From contig JAFTFT010000041.1 in assembly GCA_017458335.1 (NCBI GenBank), positions 62,001 to 126,000 of the forward strand: 64,000 nucleotides of DNA, given 5' to 3'. Every line of letters starts with the position of its first letter. The first letter of the stretch is position 1. Both the position numbers and the translations under genes were made by a program. The notes beneath the pieces were generated by a model. It was not told the origin of the DNA, did not search any database, and saw only the letters and a program-made list of their open reading frames with translations. This document shows positions 55,463 to 62,717 of this stretch, piece by piece. Source of the stretch: Oscillospiraceae bacterium. GTDB lineage: Bacteria; Bacillota; Clostridia; Oscillospirales; Oscillospiraceae.

Positions 55463-56386
55463 TTACTTCAGGGTAACTGCCTTTTTGGCGCTGGCGACGA
55501 TGTTCTCGACCGTAAGGCCGGTGACTTCGCGCAGATACGGCAGCTTGCCGACTTCGCCGAAGTGATCCTGAACGCCGACGGCGACCACGGGGATCTTCTC
55601 CATGGCGAGGGCTTCGAGAACGGCGGACTGCAGGCCGCCGATGACGTTGTGGTTCTCCACGGTCAGGACCGCGCCGGTCTTGCGGGCGGAAGCCACAACG
55701 GCGCCCTTGTCGATGGGCTTAATGGTGTGGATGTTGATGATCTCGGCGTCAATGCCTTCCTCGGCGAGCTTCTTGGAAGCTTCGATGACATCGGCGGTCA
55801 GCATGCCGGTGACGAAGATCGTGAGATCCTTGCCCTCTTTGATGGTGTCGGCCTTGAAGAGGTCGAACTTGTAGCCTTCGTCGAAGACCTTCGGCAGCTC
55901 CTTGCGGAACAGGCGGACATAGACCGGTCCGTCGTACTCGTTCAGGACGGGCATGGCGGCGCGGAGCTGAACCTCATCAACCGGCTCAAAGATAACGACG
56001 CCGGGGATGGAGCGGACAACGCCGATGTCTTCCATGCTCATGTGGGTACCGCCGTTGAGCTCGGCCGCAATGCCGGGGTCGGTGCCGACGATCTTCACGT
56101 TGCGCTTGGCATAGGAGATGGAAATCGCGATCTGATCGCAGATGCGGCGGGTGGCAAACGGAGTGAAGCTCTCGATCCAGGGCTTGAAGCCATAGCTGGA
56201 GAGGCCGGCCGCGATGGAGGCCATATCCTGCTCGGCAACGCCGCAGTCAAAGCTCTGCTCGGGGAACTTGGCGCGCAGGCCCAGCGTGCCGCTGGCTTTT
56301 CCAAGGTCCGCGTCAAGAATGACGACGTGCTTGTCTTTTTCCATCATTTCCGCGAGGCACGCGGCATAAACAGCTCTCATTTCCAT
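55463..56386 (-). CDS. transketolase C-terminal subunit (sulfo-transketolase)
   Basis: The 307-residue protein covers the pyrimidine-binding and C-terminal domains of transketolase. Glu52 in GVAEQDMASIAAGL is the TPP-activating glutamate. TDPGIAAELNGGTHMSMEDI and VENHNVIGGLQSAV are conserved. It works only with the N-terminal subunit encoded four bases upstream. In the cluster it is expected to move two-carbon units from sulfofructose and sulfoerythrulose to glyceraldehyde 3-phosphate (SqwGH in the literature as I recall). Confidence 0.9.
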   Translation of the reverse strand: MEMRAVYAACLAEMMEKDKHVVILDADLGKASGTLGLRAKFPEQSFDCGVAEQDMASIAAGLSSYGFKPWIESFTPFATRRICDQIAISISYAKRNVKIVGTDPGIAAELNGGTHMSMEDIGVVRSIPGVVIFEPVDEVQLRAAMPVLNEYDGPVYVRLFRKELPKVFDEGYKFDLFKADTIKEGKDLTIFVTGMLTADVIEASKKLAEEGIDAEIINIHTIKPIDKGAVVASARKTGAVLTVENHNVIGGLQSAVLEALAMEKIPVVAVGVQDHFGEVGKLPYLREVTGLTVENIVASAKKAVTLK

Positions 56387-56389
56387 GGA

Positions 56390-57217
56390 TTAGTCCTCCC
56401 CTCTGATTTCACGAATGGCCGCTTCGGCCTGCTCTTCGCTGACCGGGCAGTTGTGGTTGCCGGAGCCCATGTCTTCGATCCACTTGACGCCGCAGCCCTT
56501 CAGGGTGTTCAGGATGATCATGGTGGGCTTTCCGCTGTCGCGGCCGAGCTTGGCATGCTCAACAGCCTGCTCAACCTGCTCCACGTCGTTGCCGTCTTCC
56601 ACGTCGATGACGTTCCAGCCGAACGCGGCCCATTTCTCGGCCAGCGGGGCGATGTCATTGACCTCGGCGACGGTGCCGTCGATCTGCTGCTTGTTGTAAT
56701 CGGTAAAGGCAATCAGGTTGTCCAGCTTCTTCGCCGCAGCGAACATGGCTGCTTCCCAGATCTGGCCTTCCTGGCTCTCGCCGTCGCCGATCATGGTGTA
56801 GATCGTTGCGCCGTCCTTCTCGAGCTTGGAGCCCAGCGCCACGCCGACTGCGCAGCTGAAGCCCTGGCCGAGGGAACCGGTGGTCATGTCGATGCCGGTG
56901 GTGCGGTTCATATCGCAGTGGGAGGGAAGATTGGTGCCGCCCTGGTTCAGGGTGAGCAGTTCCTTCTTGTCAAAGTAGCCGCGGTTGGCCAGCGTCGCAT
57001 AGACGGCCGGGCCGGCGTGGCCCTTGGAGCAGATAAAGCGGTCGCGGCCTTCCATCTTCGGGTTGGCCGGGTCGATGTTCATTTCTTTAAAATACAGGAC
57101 AGCAAGCGCTTCCACAACGGACAGGCAGCCGCCGATGTGGCCGACACCCAGGTGTCCGATGCAGGTCATGATATCACAGCGGATATCTTTGCAGACTTCT
57201 TTCAGATCGTAGCTCAA
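56390..57217 (-). CDS. transketolase N-terminal subunit (sulfo-transketolase)
   Basis: The 275-residue protein is the TPP-binding half: GHLGVGHIGGCLSVVEAL, ICSKGHAGPAVY, GSLGQGFSCAVG and the TPP/magnesium motif GDGESQEGQIWEA with Asn175 in DYNKQQIDG. It opens the minus operon behind a consensus promoter, with AGGAGGAGG upstream. Split transketolases are common in Clostridia; assignment to sulfosugar substrates comes from linkage to the isomerases and sulfoquinovosidase. Confidence 0.9.
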   Translation of the reverse strand: MSYDLKEVCKDIRCDIMTCIGHLGVGHIGGCLSVVEALAVLYFKEMNIDPANPKMEGRDRFICSKGHAGPAVYATLANRGYFDKKELLTLNQGGTNLPSHCDMNRTTGIDMTTGSLGQGFSCAVGVALGSKLEKDGATIYTMIGDGESQEGQIWEAAMFAAAKKLDNLIAFTDYNKQQIDGTVAEVNDIAPLAEKWAAFGWNVIDVEDGNDVEQVEQAVEHAKLGRDSGKPTMIILNTLKGCGVKWIEDMGSGNHNCPVSEEQAEAAIREIRGED

Positions 57218-57314
57218 TGGAATTTCCTCCTCCTTGATGTTTCATCACAAATGATTCGATGATTCAGGAAACGCTGTCGAAGCAGAATTTGATTAAAGCT
57301 TCTAAGCAATTCAG

Positions 57315-57343
57315 AGTGTACCGCCTTTTGTCGGTTTTGTCAA
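57315..57343 (-). promoter_or_regulatory. promoter of the minus arm (transketolase operon)
   Basis: Minus-strand TTGACA (57338-57343) and TACACT (57315-57320) with a 17-base spacer; leader about 90 bases. Confidence 0.82.
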
Positions 57344-57397
57344 TAGGTATTTTGGATTTTTCTGAAAATGCTTTTTCATCATTTCCAAAAATAAAGC

Positions 57398-57426
57398 TTG
57401 ACAGTTTCGTCCGGAGAAGCTATGAT
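57398..57426 (+). promoter_or_regulatory. promoter of the plus arm (SQ isomerase operon)
   Basis: TTGACA (57398-57403) and TATGAT (57421-57426) with a 17-base spacer. The 54 bases between the two divergent -35 boxes are AT-rich and could hold shared operator sites, but I see no convincing palindrome. Confidence 0.85.
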
Positions 57427-57463
57427 ACTTCACAGCGTTAAACAATTTTAGGAGGTATTTTTC

Positions 57464-58801
57464 ATGAGCTTCTGTTCTGTCTATATCCCGGTGGGTGTCC
57501 CCACCTATCATCTGGAAACCGCTCAGGATCATTTTGAGCGCTCCTGCGCCATGCTGCGCGGGGTGGATCCCGACTTCGTCTGCCCGGACGAGATGCTGCT
57601 CACGCTCGACAAGCTGCGCGCCTATCTCGACGGTCTGAATCCGGACCTGATCGTGTTCCAGAATCTGACCTTTGCCAATGCCGCCTATATGGCCGAAGTG
57701 CTGCGCCGCTATAACTGCCCGATGCTGCTCTGGACGCTGCGCGAGCCCGTCATTGACGGCGGACGCCTCCGTCTGAACTCTCTGACCGGTGCCTATTCTG
57801 CCGCCAACACCCTCGCCGCCTTTGACGGCCGCGCCTTCAACTGGTGCTTCGGCGCCCCCGAGGAGGAGTCCGTTGTCTCCGCCGTGAAGGCCACCGTGGA
57901 AGCCGCCAAGGTCAAGAAGGCCATGCGCAGCCTGACCATGTCCGCCATCGGCCATACGCCCCAGGGCTTCGGTTTCGGCCGTGCGCTGGACAGCGAGCTG
58001 ATGAACACCTTCGGCGTGGAGCTTGAGTCCATCGAGGCCCGCGAGCTCATCGACATGGCCAAGACCTATACGGACGAAGAGTGCGCCGCATATCTGCGTG
58101 ACACCGAAAGCTGCACCTGCGGCCTGGACAAGACTCCGGAGCACAACCGGAATGATCACGCCCGCCTGCTCAAGGCTTATCGGGACTATGTCCGGACGCA
58201 TCACATCGGCGCTCTGGCTTCCCGCTGCTGGCCCGACTTCTTCACTTCCTTCGGTACGCCGGTCTGCACCGTGCTCAGCATGCTGAACGACGAGGGCGTC
58301 GCTGCCGCCTGCGAGGCCGATATCTACGGCGCGCTCTCCATGTGGATCGGCATGCAGCTGTCGAAGGAACCCGTCTTCTTCGGTGATCCGGTTGCGCTGG
58401 ACGAAGAAGAGAGTTCCATCACCTACTGGCACTGCGGCGCCGCCGCCTGCAGTCTCGCCCGCAAGGACACCGGCGCCGTCGTCGGCGTACATCCCAACCG
58501 CAAGATCGGCCCCGCCATGGACTTTGGCTGCGAAGCCTTCCCCGAGGCCACGATCTTCCGCATCGGCCGCAAGCCCGACGGCAGCTTCCGCTTCTTTGTC
58601 GCGGAGGGTTCCGTTCTCGATAAGCCGAAGCAGTTCATCGGCACGTCCATCGTGGTCAAGACCGACCGCAACAGCAAAGAGGTTGTCGAGGACAGCATCC
58701 GCTCCGGCTTCGAGCCGCACTTTGCCGTCATCAAGGGCCATCACGCCGAGACCCTGAAGGTTCTGGCCGAGATGTTCGGTTTTGAAGTCTGCAAGTATTG
58801 A
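57464..58801 (+). CDS. sqvD: sulfoquinovose isomerase (L-fucose isomerase superfamily)
   Basis: The 445-residue protein has the fucose/arabinose-isomerase superfamily layout, including PDLIVFQNLTFANAAYMAEV, ASRCWPDFFTSFGTPVCTVL then LNDEGVAAACEADIYGALSM with the metal-site glutamate/aspartate region, and ITYWHCGAAACSLA. In the sulfo-transketolase pathway a member of this superfamily, SqvD, converts SQ to 6-deoxy-6-sulfofructose. Its pairing with the GH31 sulfoquinovosidase gene next door and its divergent promoter support this. AGGAGGTATTTTTC precedes the ATG. The exact sugar remains inferred. Confidence 0.82.
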   Translation: MSFCSVYIPVGVPTYHLETAQDHFERSCAMLRGVDPDFVCPDEMLLTLDKLRAYLDGLNPDLIVFQNLTFANAAYMAEVLRRYNCPMLLWTLREPVIDGGRLRLNSLTGAYSAANTLAAFDGRAFNWCFGAPEEESVVSAVKATVEAAKVKKAMRSLTMSAIGHTPQGFGFGRALDSELMNTFGVELESIEARELIDMAKTYTDEECAAYLRDTESCTCGLDKTPEHNRNDHARLLKAYRDYVRTHHIGALASRCWPDFFTSFGTPVCTVLSMLNDEGVAAACEADIYGALSMWIGMQLSKEPVFFGDPVALDEEESSITYWHCGAAACSLARKDTGAVVGVHPNRKIGPAMDFGCEAFPEATIFRIGRKPDGSFRFFVAEGSVLDKPKQFIGTSIVVKTDRNSKEVVEDSIRSGFEPHFAVIKGHHAETLKVLAEMFGFEVCKY

Positions 58802-58815
58802 TTTGATGTTCCGGC

Positions 58816-58840
58816 CGCTCTCCCCTCTCGCGGGAGAGCG
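58816..58840 (+). terminator. intercistronic hairpin between SQ isomerase and sulfoquinovosidase genes
   Basis: CGCTCTCCC and GGGAGAGCG pair around a short CTCTCGC loop; no T tract. Confidence 0.5.
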
Positions 58841-58873
58841 TTCCAATATCACCTCTGGAAAAGGGAGCCTTTT

Positions 58874-60886
58874 ATGAAACTGATCAACAATCTTTCCGAC
58901 TGGCGTCTGGAGCGTCACGGTGAAACCCTTCTGCGCTCCTCAGGGGCCTTCCCCATGATTTTCGTCGGCTGTGGGCAGGAGTCCGTCGACATGTACCGCG
59001 GCAACTTCAAGATCGAGGACTATGTCATCGAACGCCGCGCGCTTTCACTTACCGCCCTGCATGAGCAGTCTGACGGCGCCGTGCTGGAATTCGGCGATGA
59101 CCTTACGGTGCATGTGACCTTAGAAGGCGACTGCGCCGTGCTGCGCTTTACACAGAAGAACCCGGACATCAACCGCGTCTGGTTCCGCGTCCCCGCCCAG
59201 AAGGACGAATGCTGCTGGGGCTGCGGCGAGCAGATGTCTTACTTCAATCTGCGCGGGCGCCACTTCCCCCTCTGGACCTCGGAGCCGGGTGTCGGGCGCG
59301 ACAAGACCACCTATGTGACCTGGCGTTCGGATGTGGAGAACAAGGCCGGCGGCGATTATTACAACACCAACTTCCCCCAGCCCACCTATGTCTCCAGCCG
59401 GCACTACTACCTGCATGCCGACACCACGGCCTATGCGGATTTCGACTTTCGGCATGAGGATTTCCACGAGCTGCAGTTCTGGGAGGTTCCCGCTTCCATC
59501 CGTGTCGAGGCCGCGGATACCTTCCTTAACCTTTTGAAGAAGGAGACGGCCTTCTTTGGTCGCCAGCCTGAGCTTCCCGACTGGATCTACAACGGGCTCA
59601 TCATCGGTGTGCAGGGTGGAAGCGAGCGCTCCTTCGGCCTGCTGGAAAATACCCTGCGGCATAACATCAAGGTCTCCGGCGTCTGGTGCCAGGACTGGTG
59701 CGGCAAGCGCGTCACTTCCTTCGGCAAGCGCCTGCAGTGGGACTGGCATTTTCATCCGGAGATGTACCCGGATCTCCCTGTCGAGATTGAAAAGCTTCAC
59801 GCCAAGGGAATCAAGTTCCTGGGCTACGTCAATCCCTACCTGGTGGAAGACGGCATGCTTTATCAGAAAGGTCTGGAAGCGGATGTCTTTGCCCGCCGGA
59901 GCGACGGCAGCGTCTATCTGGTTGACTTCGGCGAATTCAACTGCGGCGTCATCGACCTGACGGATCCCAAAGCCTTTAACTGGTTCAAGGACGAAGTCAT
60001 CAAAAAGTACAGCCTGGACATCGGGATCGACGGCTGGATGGCGGACTTCGGCGAATATCTGCCCACGGACGACATTGTTCTGCACAGCGGAAAGAGCCCC
60101 ATGATCGAGCACAACCACTGGCCCGCGCTCTGGGCCAAGTGCAACTACGACGCCGTCTCCGAAGCCGGAAAGCTCGGCGAAGTGGTCTATTTCATGCGCG
60201 CCGGCTTTACCGGCAGCCAGAAGTTCTGCACCCTGCTCTGGGCCGGGGATCAGAGCGTTGACTTCTCGCGCCACGACGGCCTCTGCACGGTCATCAGCGC
60301 CGCGCTGAGCGCCGGTATGAGCGGCTGCGGCCTGACCCACAGCGACATCGGCGGCTATACCAGTCTCTTCGACAATACCCGCACCAAGGAAGTCTTCCTC
60401 CGCTGGGCCGAGATGGCGGCCTTTACCCCGGTCATGCGCACCCACGAAGGCAACCGTCCGGACACCAATTTCCAGTACTATGACGACGAGGACTGCATGA
60501 ACCGCCTGGCCCGCCTGGTCGATATCTACACTTCTCTCGCTCCCATGCTGAAGGAGCTGGTCAAAGAGAACCACGAGAGCGGTATCCCGGTGCAGCGTCC
60601 CCTTTTCCTCCATCACGAAGATGATCCCCGCTGCTACACGGAGCAGTTCGAGTATCTGCTGGGCGAAGACGTTCTGGTCGCGCCGGTCTGGCAGGCTGAA
60701 CAGACGGAGCGCAGCGTCTATCTCCCCGAGGGCGAGTGGATTCATCTCTGGACCGGAAACTCTTATGGTCAGGGCGATCATACCGTCCCGGCTTCTCTGG
60801 GAGACACACCCGTGTTCTACCGGAAGGGCTCCCGCTGGGCAAGCCTGATGGAGGACATCCGCGCCCGTTTTACGCAACAGCATTAA
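58874..60886 (+). CDS. GH31 sulfoquinovosidase
   Basis: The 670-residue enzyme hydrolyses alpha-sulfoquinovosides such as SQ-glycerol. The catalytic nucleophile is Asp391 in GWMADFGEYLPTD and the acid/base is Asp459 in LWAGDQSVDFS, both in the same sequence contexts as E. coli YihQ. The sulfonate-recognition stretch reads WCQDWCGKRVTSFGKRLQWDW; Gln273, Arg286 and Trp289 align with YihQ Gln288, Arg301 and Trp304, the diagnostic residues. There is no signal peptide, so the glycoside must be imported first. AAGGGAG lies upstream. Confidence 0.95.
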   Translation: MKLINNLSDWRLERHGETLLRSSGAFPMIFVGCGQESVDMYRGNFKIEDYVIERRALSLTALHEQSDGAVLEFGDDLTVHVTLEGDCAVLRFTQKNPDINRVWFRVPAQKDECCWGCGEQMSYFNLRGRHFPLWTSEPGVGRDKTTYVTWRSDVENKAGGDYYNTNFPQPTYVSSRHYYLHADTTAYADFDFRHEDFHELQFWEVPASIRVEAADTFLNLLKKETAFFGRQPELPDWIYNGLIIGVQGGSERSFGLLENTLRHNIKVSGVWCQDWCGKRVTSFGKRLQWDWHFHPEMYPDLPVEIEKLHAKGIKFLGYVNPYLVEDGMLYQKGLEADVFARRSDGSVYLVDFGEFNCGVIDLTDPKAFNWFKDEVIKKYSLDIGIDGWMADFGEYLPTDDIVLHSGKSPMIEHNHWPALWAKCNYDAVSEAGKLGEVVYFMRAGFTGSQKFCTLLWAGDQSVDFSRHDGLCTVISAALSAGMSGCGLTHSDIGGYTSLFDNTRTKEVFLRWAEMAAFTPVMRTHEGNRPDTNFQYYDDEDCMNRLARLVDIYTSLAPMLKELVKENHESGIPVQRPLFLHHEDDPRCYTEQFEYLLGEDVLVAPVWQAEQTERSVYLPEGEWIHLWTGNSYGQGDHTVPASLGDTPVFYRKGSRWASLMEDIRARFTQQH

Positions 60887-60945
60887 GTTTCGTTTTTGTG
60901 CAATCTATCCAATTTCTTTTCTTCTCTTTAGGCACATTCGCACAA

Positions 60946-60974
60946 TTGACAAACAGTTTGCACGAGAGTAAAAT
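60946..60974 (+). promoter_or_regulatory. internal promoter of the TTT transporter genes
   Basis: TTGACA (60946-60951) and TAAAAT (60969-60974), spacer 17 bases. The leader carries an AT-rich repeat (61001-61028, ATTAATTAAT on both sides of a CGATTG core) that may be an operator. Confidence 0.75.
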
Positions 60975-61102
60975 GATACCATTGAATTGTTTAAAGCTGT
61001 TTATTAATTAATTCGATTGATTAATTAATCGGCTGCATCTTCTTCCCCCTGTGATTAAGGCATCTGCCTTGTCAAATATATTTTTCCATTAGGAGGAACC
61101 AA

Positions 61103-62122
61103 ATGAAAAACCTGAAGCGCGTTCTCCCCATGCTGCTGGTTCTGGTCATGGTCTTTGCCCTGGCTGCCGGCACAACCGCTTTCGCCGCCGGCGAGACGGT
61201 TAAGATCATCTGCCCCTACGGCGCAGGCGGTGTTGCGGACCTGGTTACCCGTGAGTATGCCAAGGCTGCCAACAATGTTCAGTCCGACTACAACTTCATC
61301 GTTGAGAACCTGACCGGCGGTGACGGTTTCGTCGCCAACGCCACCTTCTCCGAGGAAGATCCCAGCACCATGGATCTGCTCGTCATGGGCTACGGCGTCT
61401 GCTACAGAGTCGACGCTGCTGCCAAGTATGACACCGAAGAAGTCGATTTCGATCTGACCAAGAACGTCCCCTTCTGCACCATCGATGACCGTACCTGGAT
61501 CATGTTCGGCGCACCCGGCACCACCCTCGCTGATGTCCTTGCCAAGGCCAAGGACGGCGGCATCAAGATGTCCGGCGGCAACCCCCTGTCCGACCCGCAC
61601 CTGGCTCTCGGCACCCTGATCCTCGCCGAGGGCGGCAAGGTTCAGCCCATCCCCTATGACGGCGGTGCTGAGCAGAAGAAGGGCCTGACCGATGGTGAAG
61701 TCGACGTCTTCGTCGGCGGCTCCCCGGTTACCAAGGCTGACGTGGAAGCCGGAACCCTCGTTCCGCTGCTTGCCTTCTCTGACAAGCCCTTCGAAGGCTT
61801 CGTCGGCCCCGACGGCAATGCCATTTCCGTTCCATGCATCTGCGGTGAGGGCAAGGCTCCCGAGCTGAATGCCGACAACGACTACAGCGCCAGCATTCTC
61901 GCCGGCGGCGGCGGTCTCGCCACCCACGAAGGCTGCGATCCTGCTTTCCGCGATGCCATGACCGAGATCGCCAAGCAGGTCTGGGCGGATGAAGAGTTCT
62001 CCGGCTGGGTTGAAGACTCCCTGCTCAACAACTTCCAGAAGTACGGTGACGACGCGGTCAGCTTCTACACCGAAGCCCGCGAGAAGGCCATGAACGCCTA
62101 CGCCATCCTCTTCGGCGAGTAA
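61103..62122 (+). CDS. TctC-family solute-binding protein of a TTT transporter
   Basis: The 339-residue protein has a signal peptide (MKNLKRVLPMLLVLVMVFAL, cut near AFAAG) and the TctC (Bug) fold: KIICPYGAGGVADLVTREYA, VENLTGGDGFVANA and LTDGEVDVFVGGSPV. There is no lipobox cysteine. TctC proteins capture carboxylates and related anions for TctAB. Its place directly behind the sulfoquinovosidase gene suggests sulfoquinovose, SQ-glycerol or another sulfonate as ligand. AGGAGGAACCAA precedes the start. Confidence 0.9.
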   Translation: MKNLKRVLPMLLVLVMVFALAAGTTAFAAGETVKIICPYGAGGVADLVTREYAKAANNVQSDYNFIVENLTGGDGFVANATFSEEDPSTMDLLVMGYGVCYRVDAAAKYDTEEVDFDLTKNVPFCTIDDRTWIMFGAPGTTLADVLAKAKDGGIKMSGGNPLSDPHLALGTLILAEGGKVQPIPYDGGAEQKKGLTDGEVDVFVGGSPVTKADVEAGTLVPLLAFSDKPFEGFVGPDGNAISVPCICGEGKAPELNADNDYSASILAGGGGLATHEGCDPAFRDAMTEIAKQVWADEEFSGWVEDSLLNNFQKYGDDAVSFYTEAREKAMNAYAILFGE

Positions 62123-62149
62123 TACGCAACACGAAACACCAGCTCATAT

Positions 62150-62188
62150 GGCTGATGGGCTGAAAAATGCCCATCAGCCCCTTTTTTC
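62150..62188 (+). terminator. attenuating terminator between tctC and tctB
   Basis: GGCTGATGGGC and GCCCATCAGCC form a perfect 11-base stem followed by CCTTTTTT. Partial termination would favour binding-protein synthesis. Confidence 0.85.
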
Positions 62189-62240
62189 CGTAAAAACCCC
62201 GTTAAGATGCTTGCTCCCGGGAGAGAGAGAAAGGATTCCC

Positions 62241-62705
62241 ATGAAAATCAAGATTAAAACCAATTTGGTTTCGGGTATTCTCATGGCTCTGTTCAGCGGA
62301 TATATGTTGTATGTCATGCCGAAGCAGGTCAAGGTACCCGCCTATGATTCCGGTGCGCCAAGTCCCCGGATCATCCCCGGCATTTGTCTTATTGTCATTC
62401 TGATCTGCTCGGTCGTTCTGATCATTGAGAGTCTGATCTTTAAGAAGGAAAAGATCGTCGAGTTCGACTGGAACAATGAGAAGCCTGCCATCCTTCTGAT
62501 CGCCATTCTCTGCATCTATGTTTTCCTGATCATCAAAATCGGCTTCGTCCTGGCTTCTGCCATCACCTTTACCGTTGTTCTTTTTTACTGCGGAGAGCGC
62601 AAACCCTTTATTTACATCTTTACCATCGCTTTGGCCGTTGGTATTTACTTCCTGTTTACCAAGGTGTTTCACGTCTCCCTGCCTGCCGGGCTTCTGCCGT
62701 TTTAA
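62241..62705 (+). CDS. TctB-family small membrane subunit of a TTT transporter
   Basis: The 154-residue protein starts at ATG 62241 (GAAAGGATT upstream) and has four membrane segments: LVSGILMALFSGYMLYV, IIPGICLIVILICSVVLIIE, ILLIAILCIYVFLIIKIGFV and YIFTIALAVGIYFLFTKVF. The IIPG motif in the first loop is typical of TctB. It pairs with TctA encoded 12 bases downstream. Confidence 0.85.
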   Translation: MKIKIKTNLVSGILMALFSGYMLYVMPKQVKVPAYDSGAPSPRIIPGICLIVILICSVVLIIESLIFKKEKIVEFDWNNEKPAILLIAILCIYVFLIIKIGFVLASAITFTVVLFYCGERKPFIYIFTIALAVGIYFLFTKVFHVSLPAGLLPF

Positions 62706-62717
62706 GGAGGAGAACGT

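Noticed and set aside
54959-57262. A 767-codon plus-strand frame across the isomerase and transketolase genes
   Set aside because: It is antisense to overlapping, well-identified enzymes and has no ribosome site or family motif.
58874-60886. GH31 gene as an ordinary alpha-glucosidase or xylosidase
   Set aside because: The QDW...FGKRxxW sulfonate-binding residues and YihQ-like catalytic contexts point specifically to sulfoquinovosidase.
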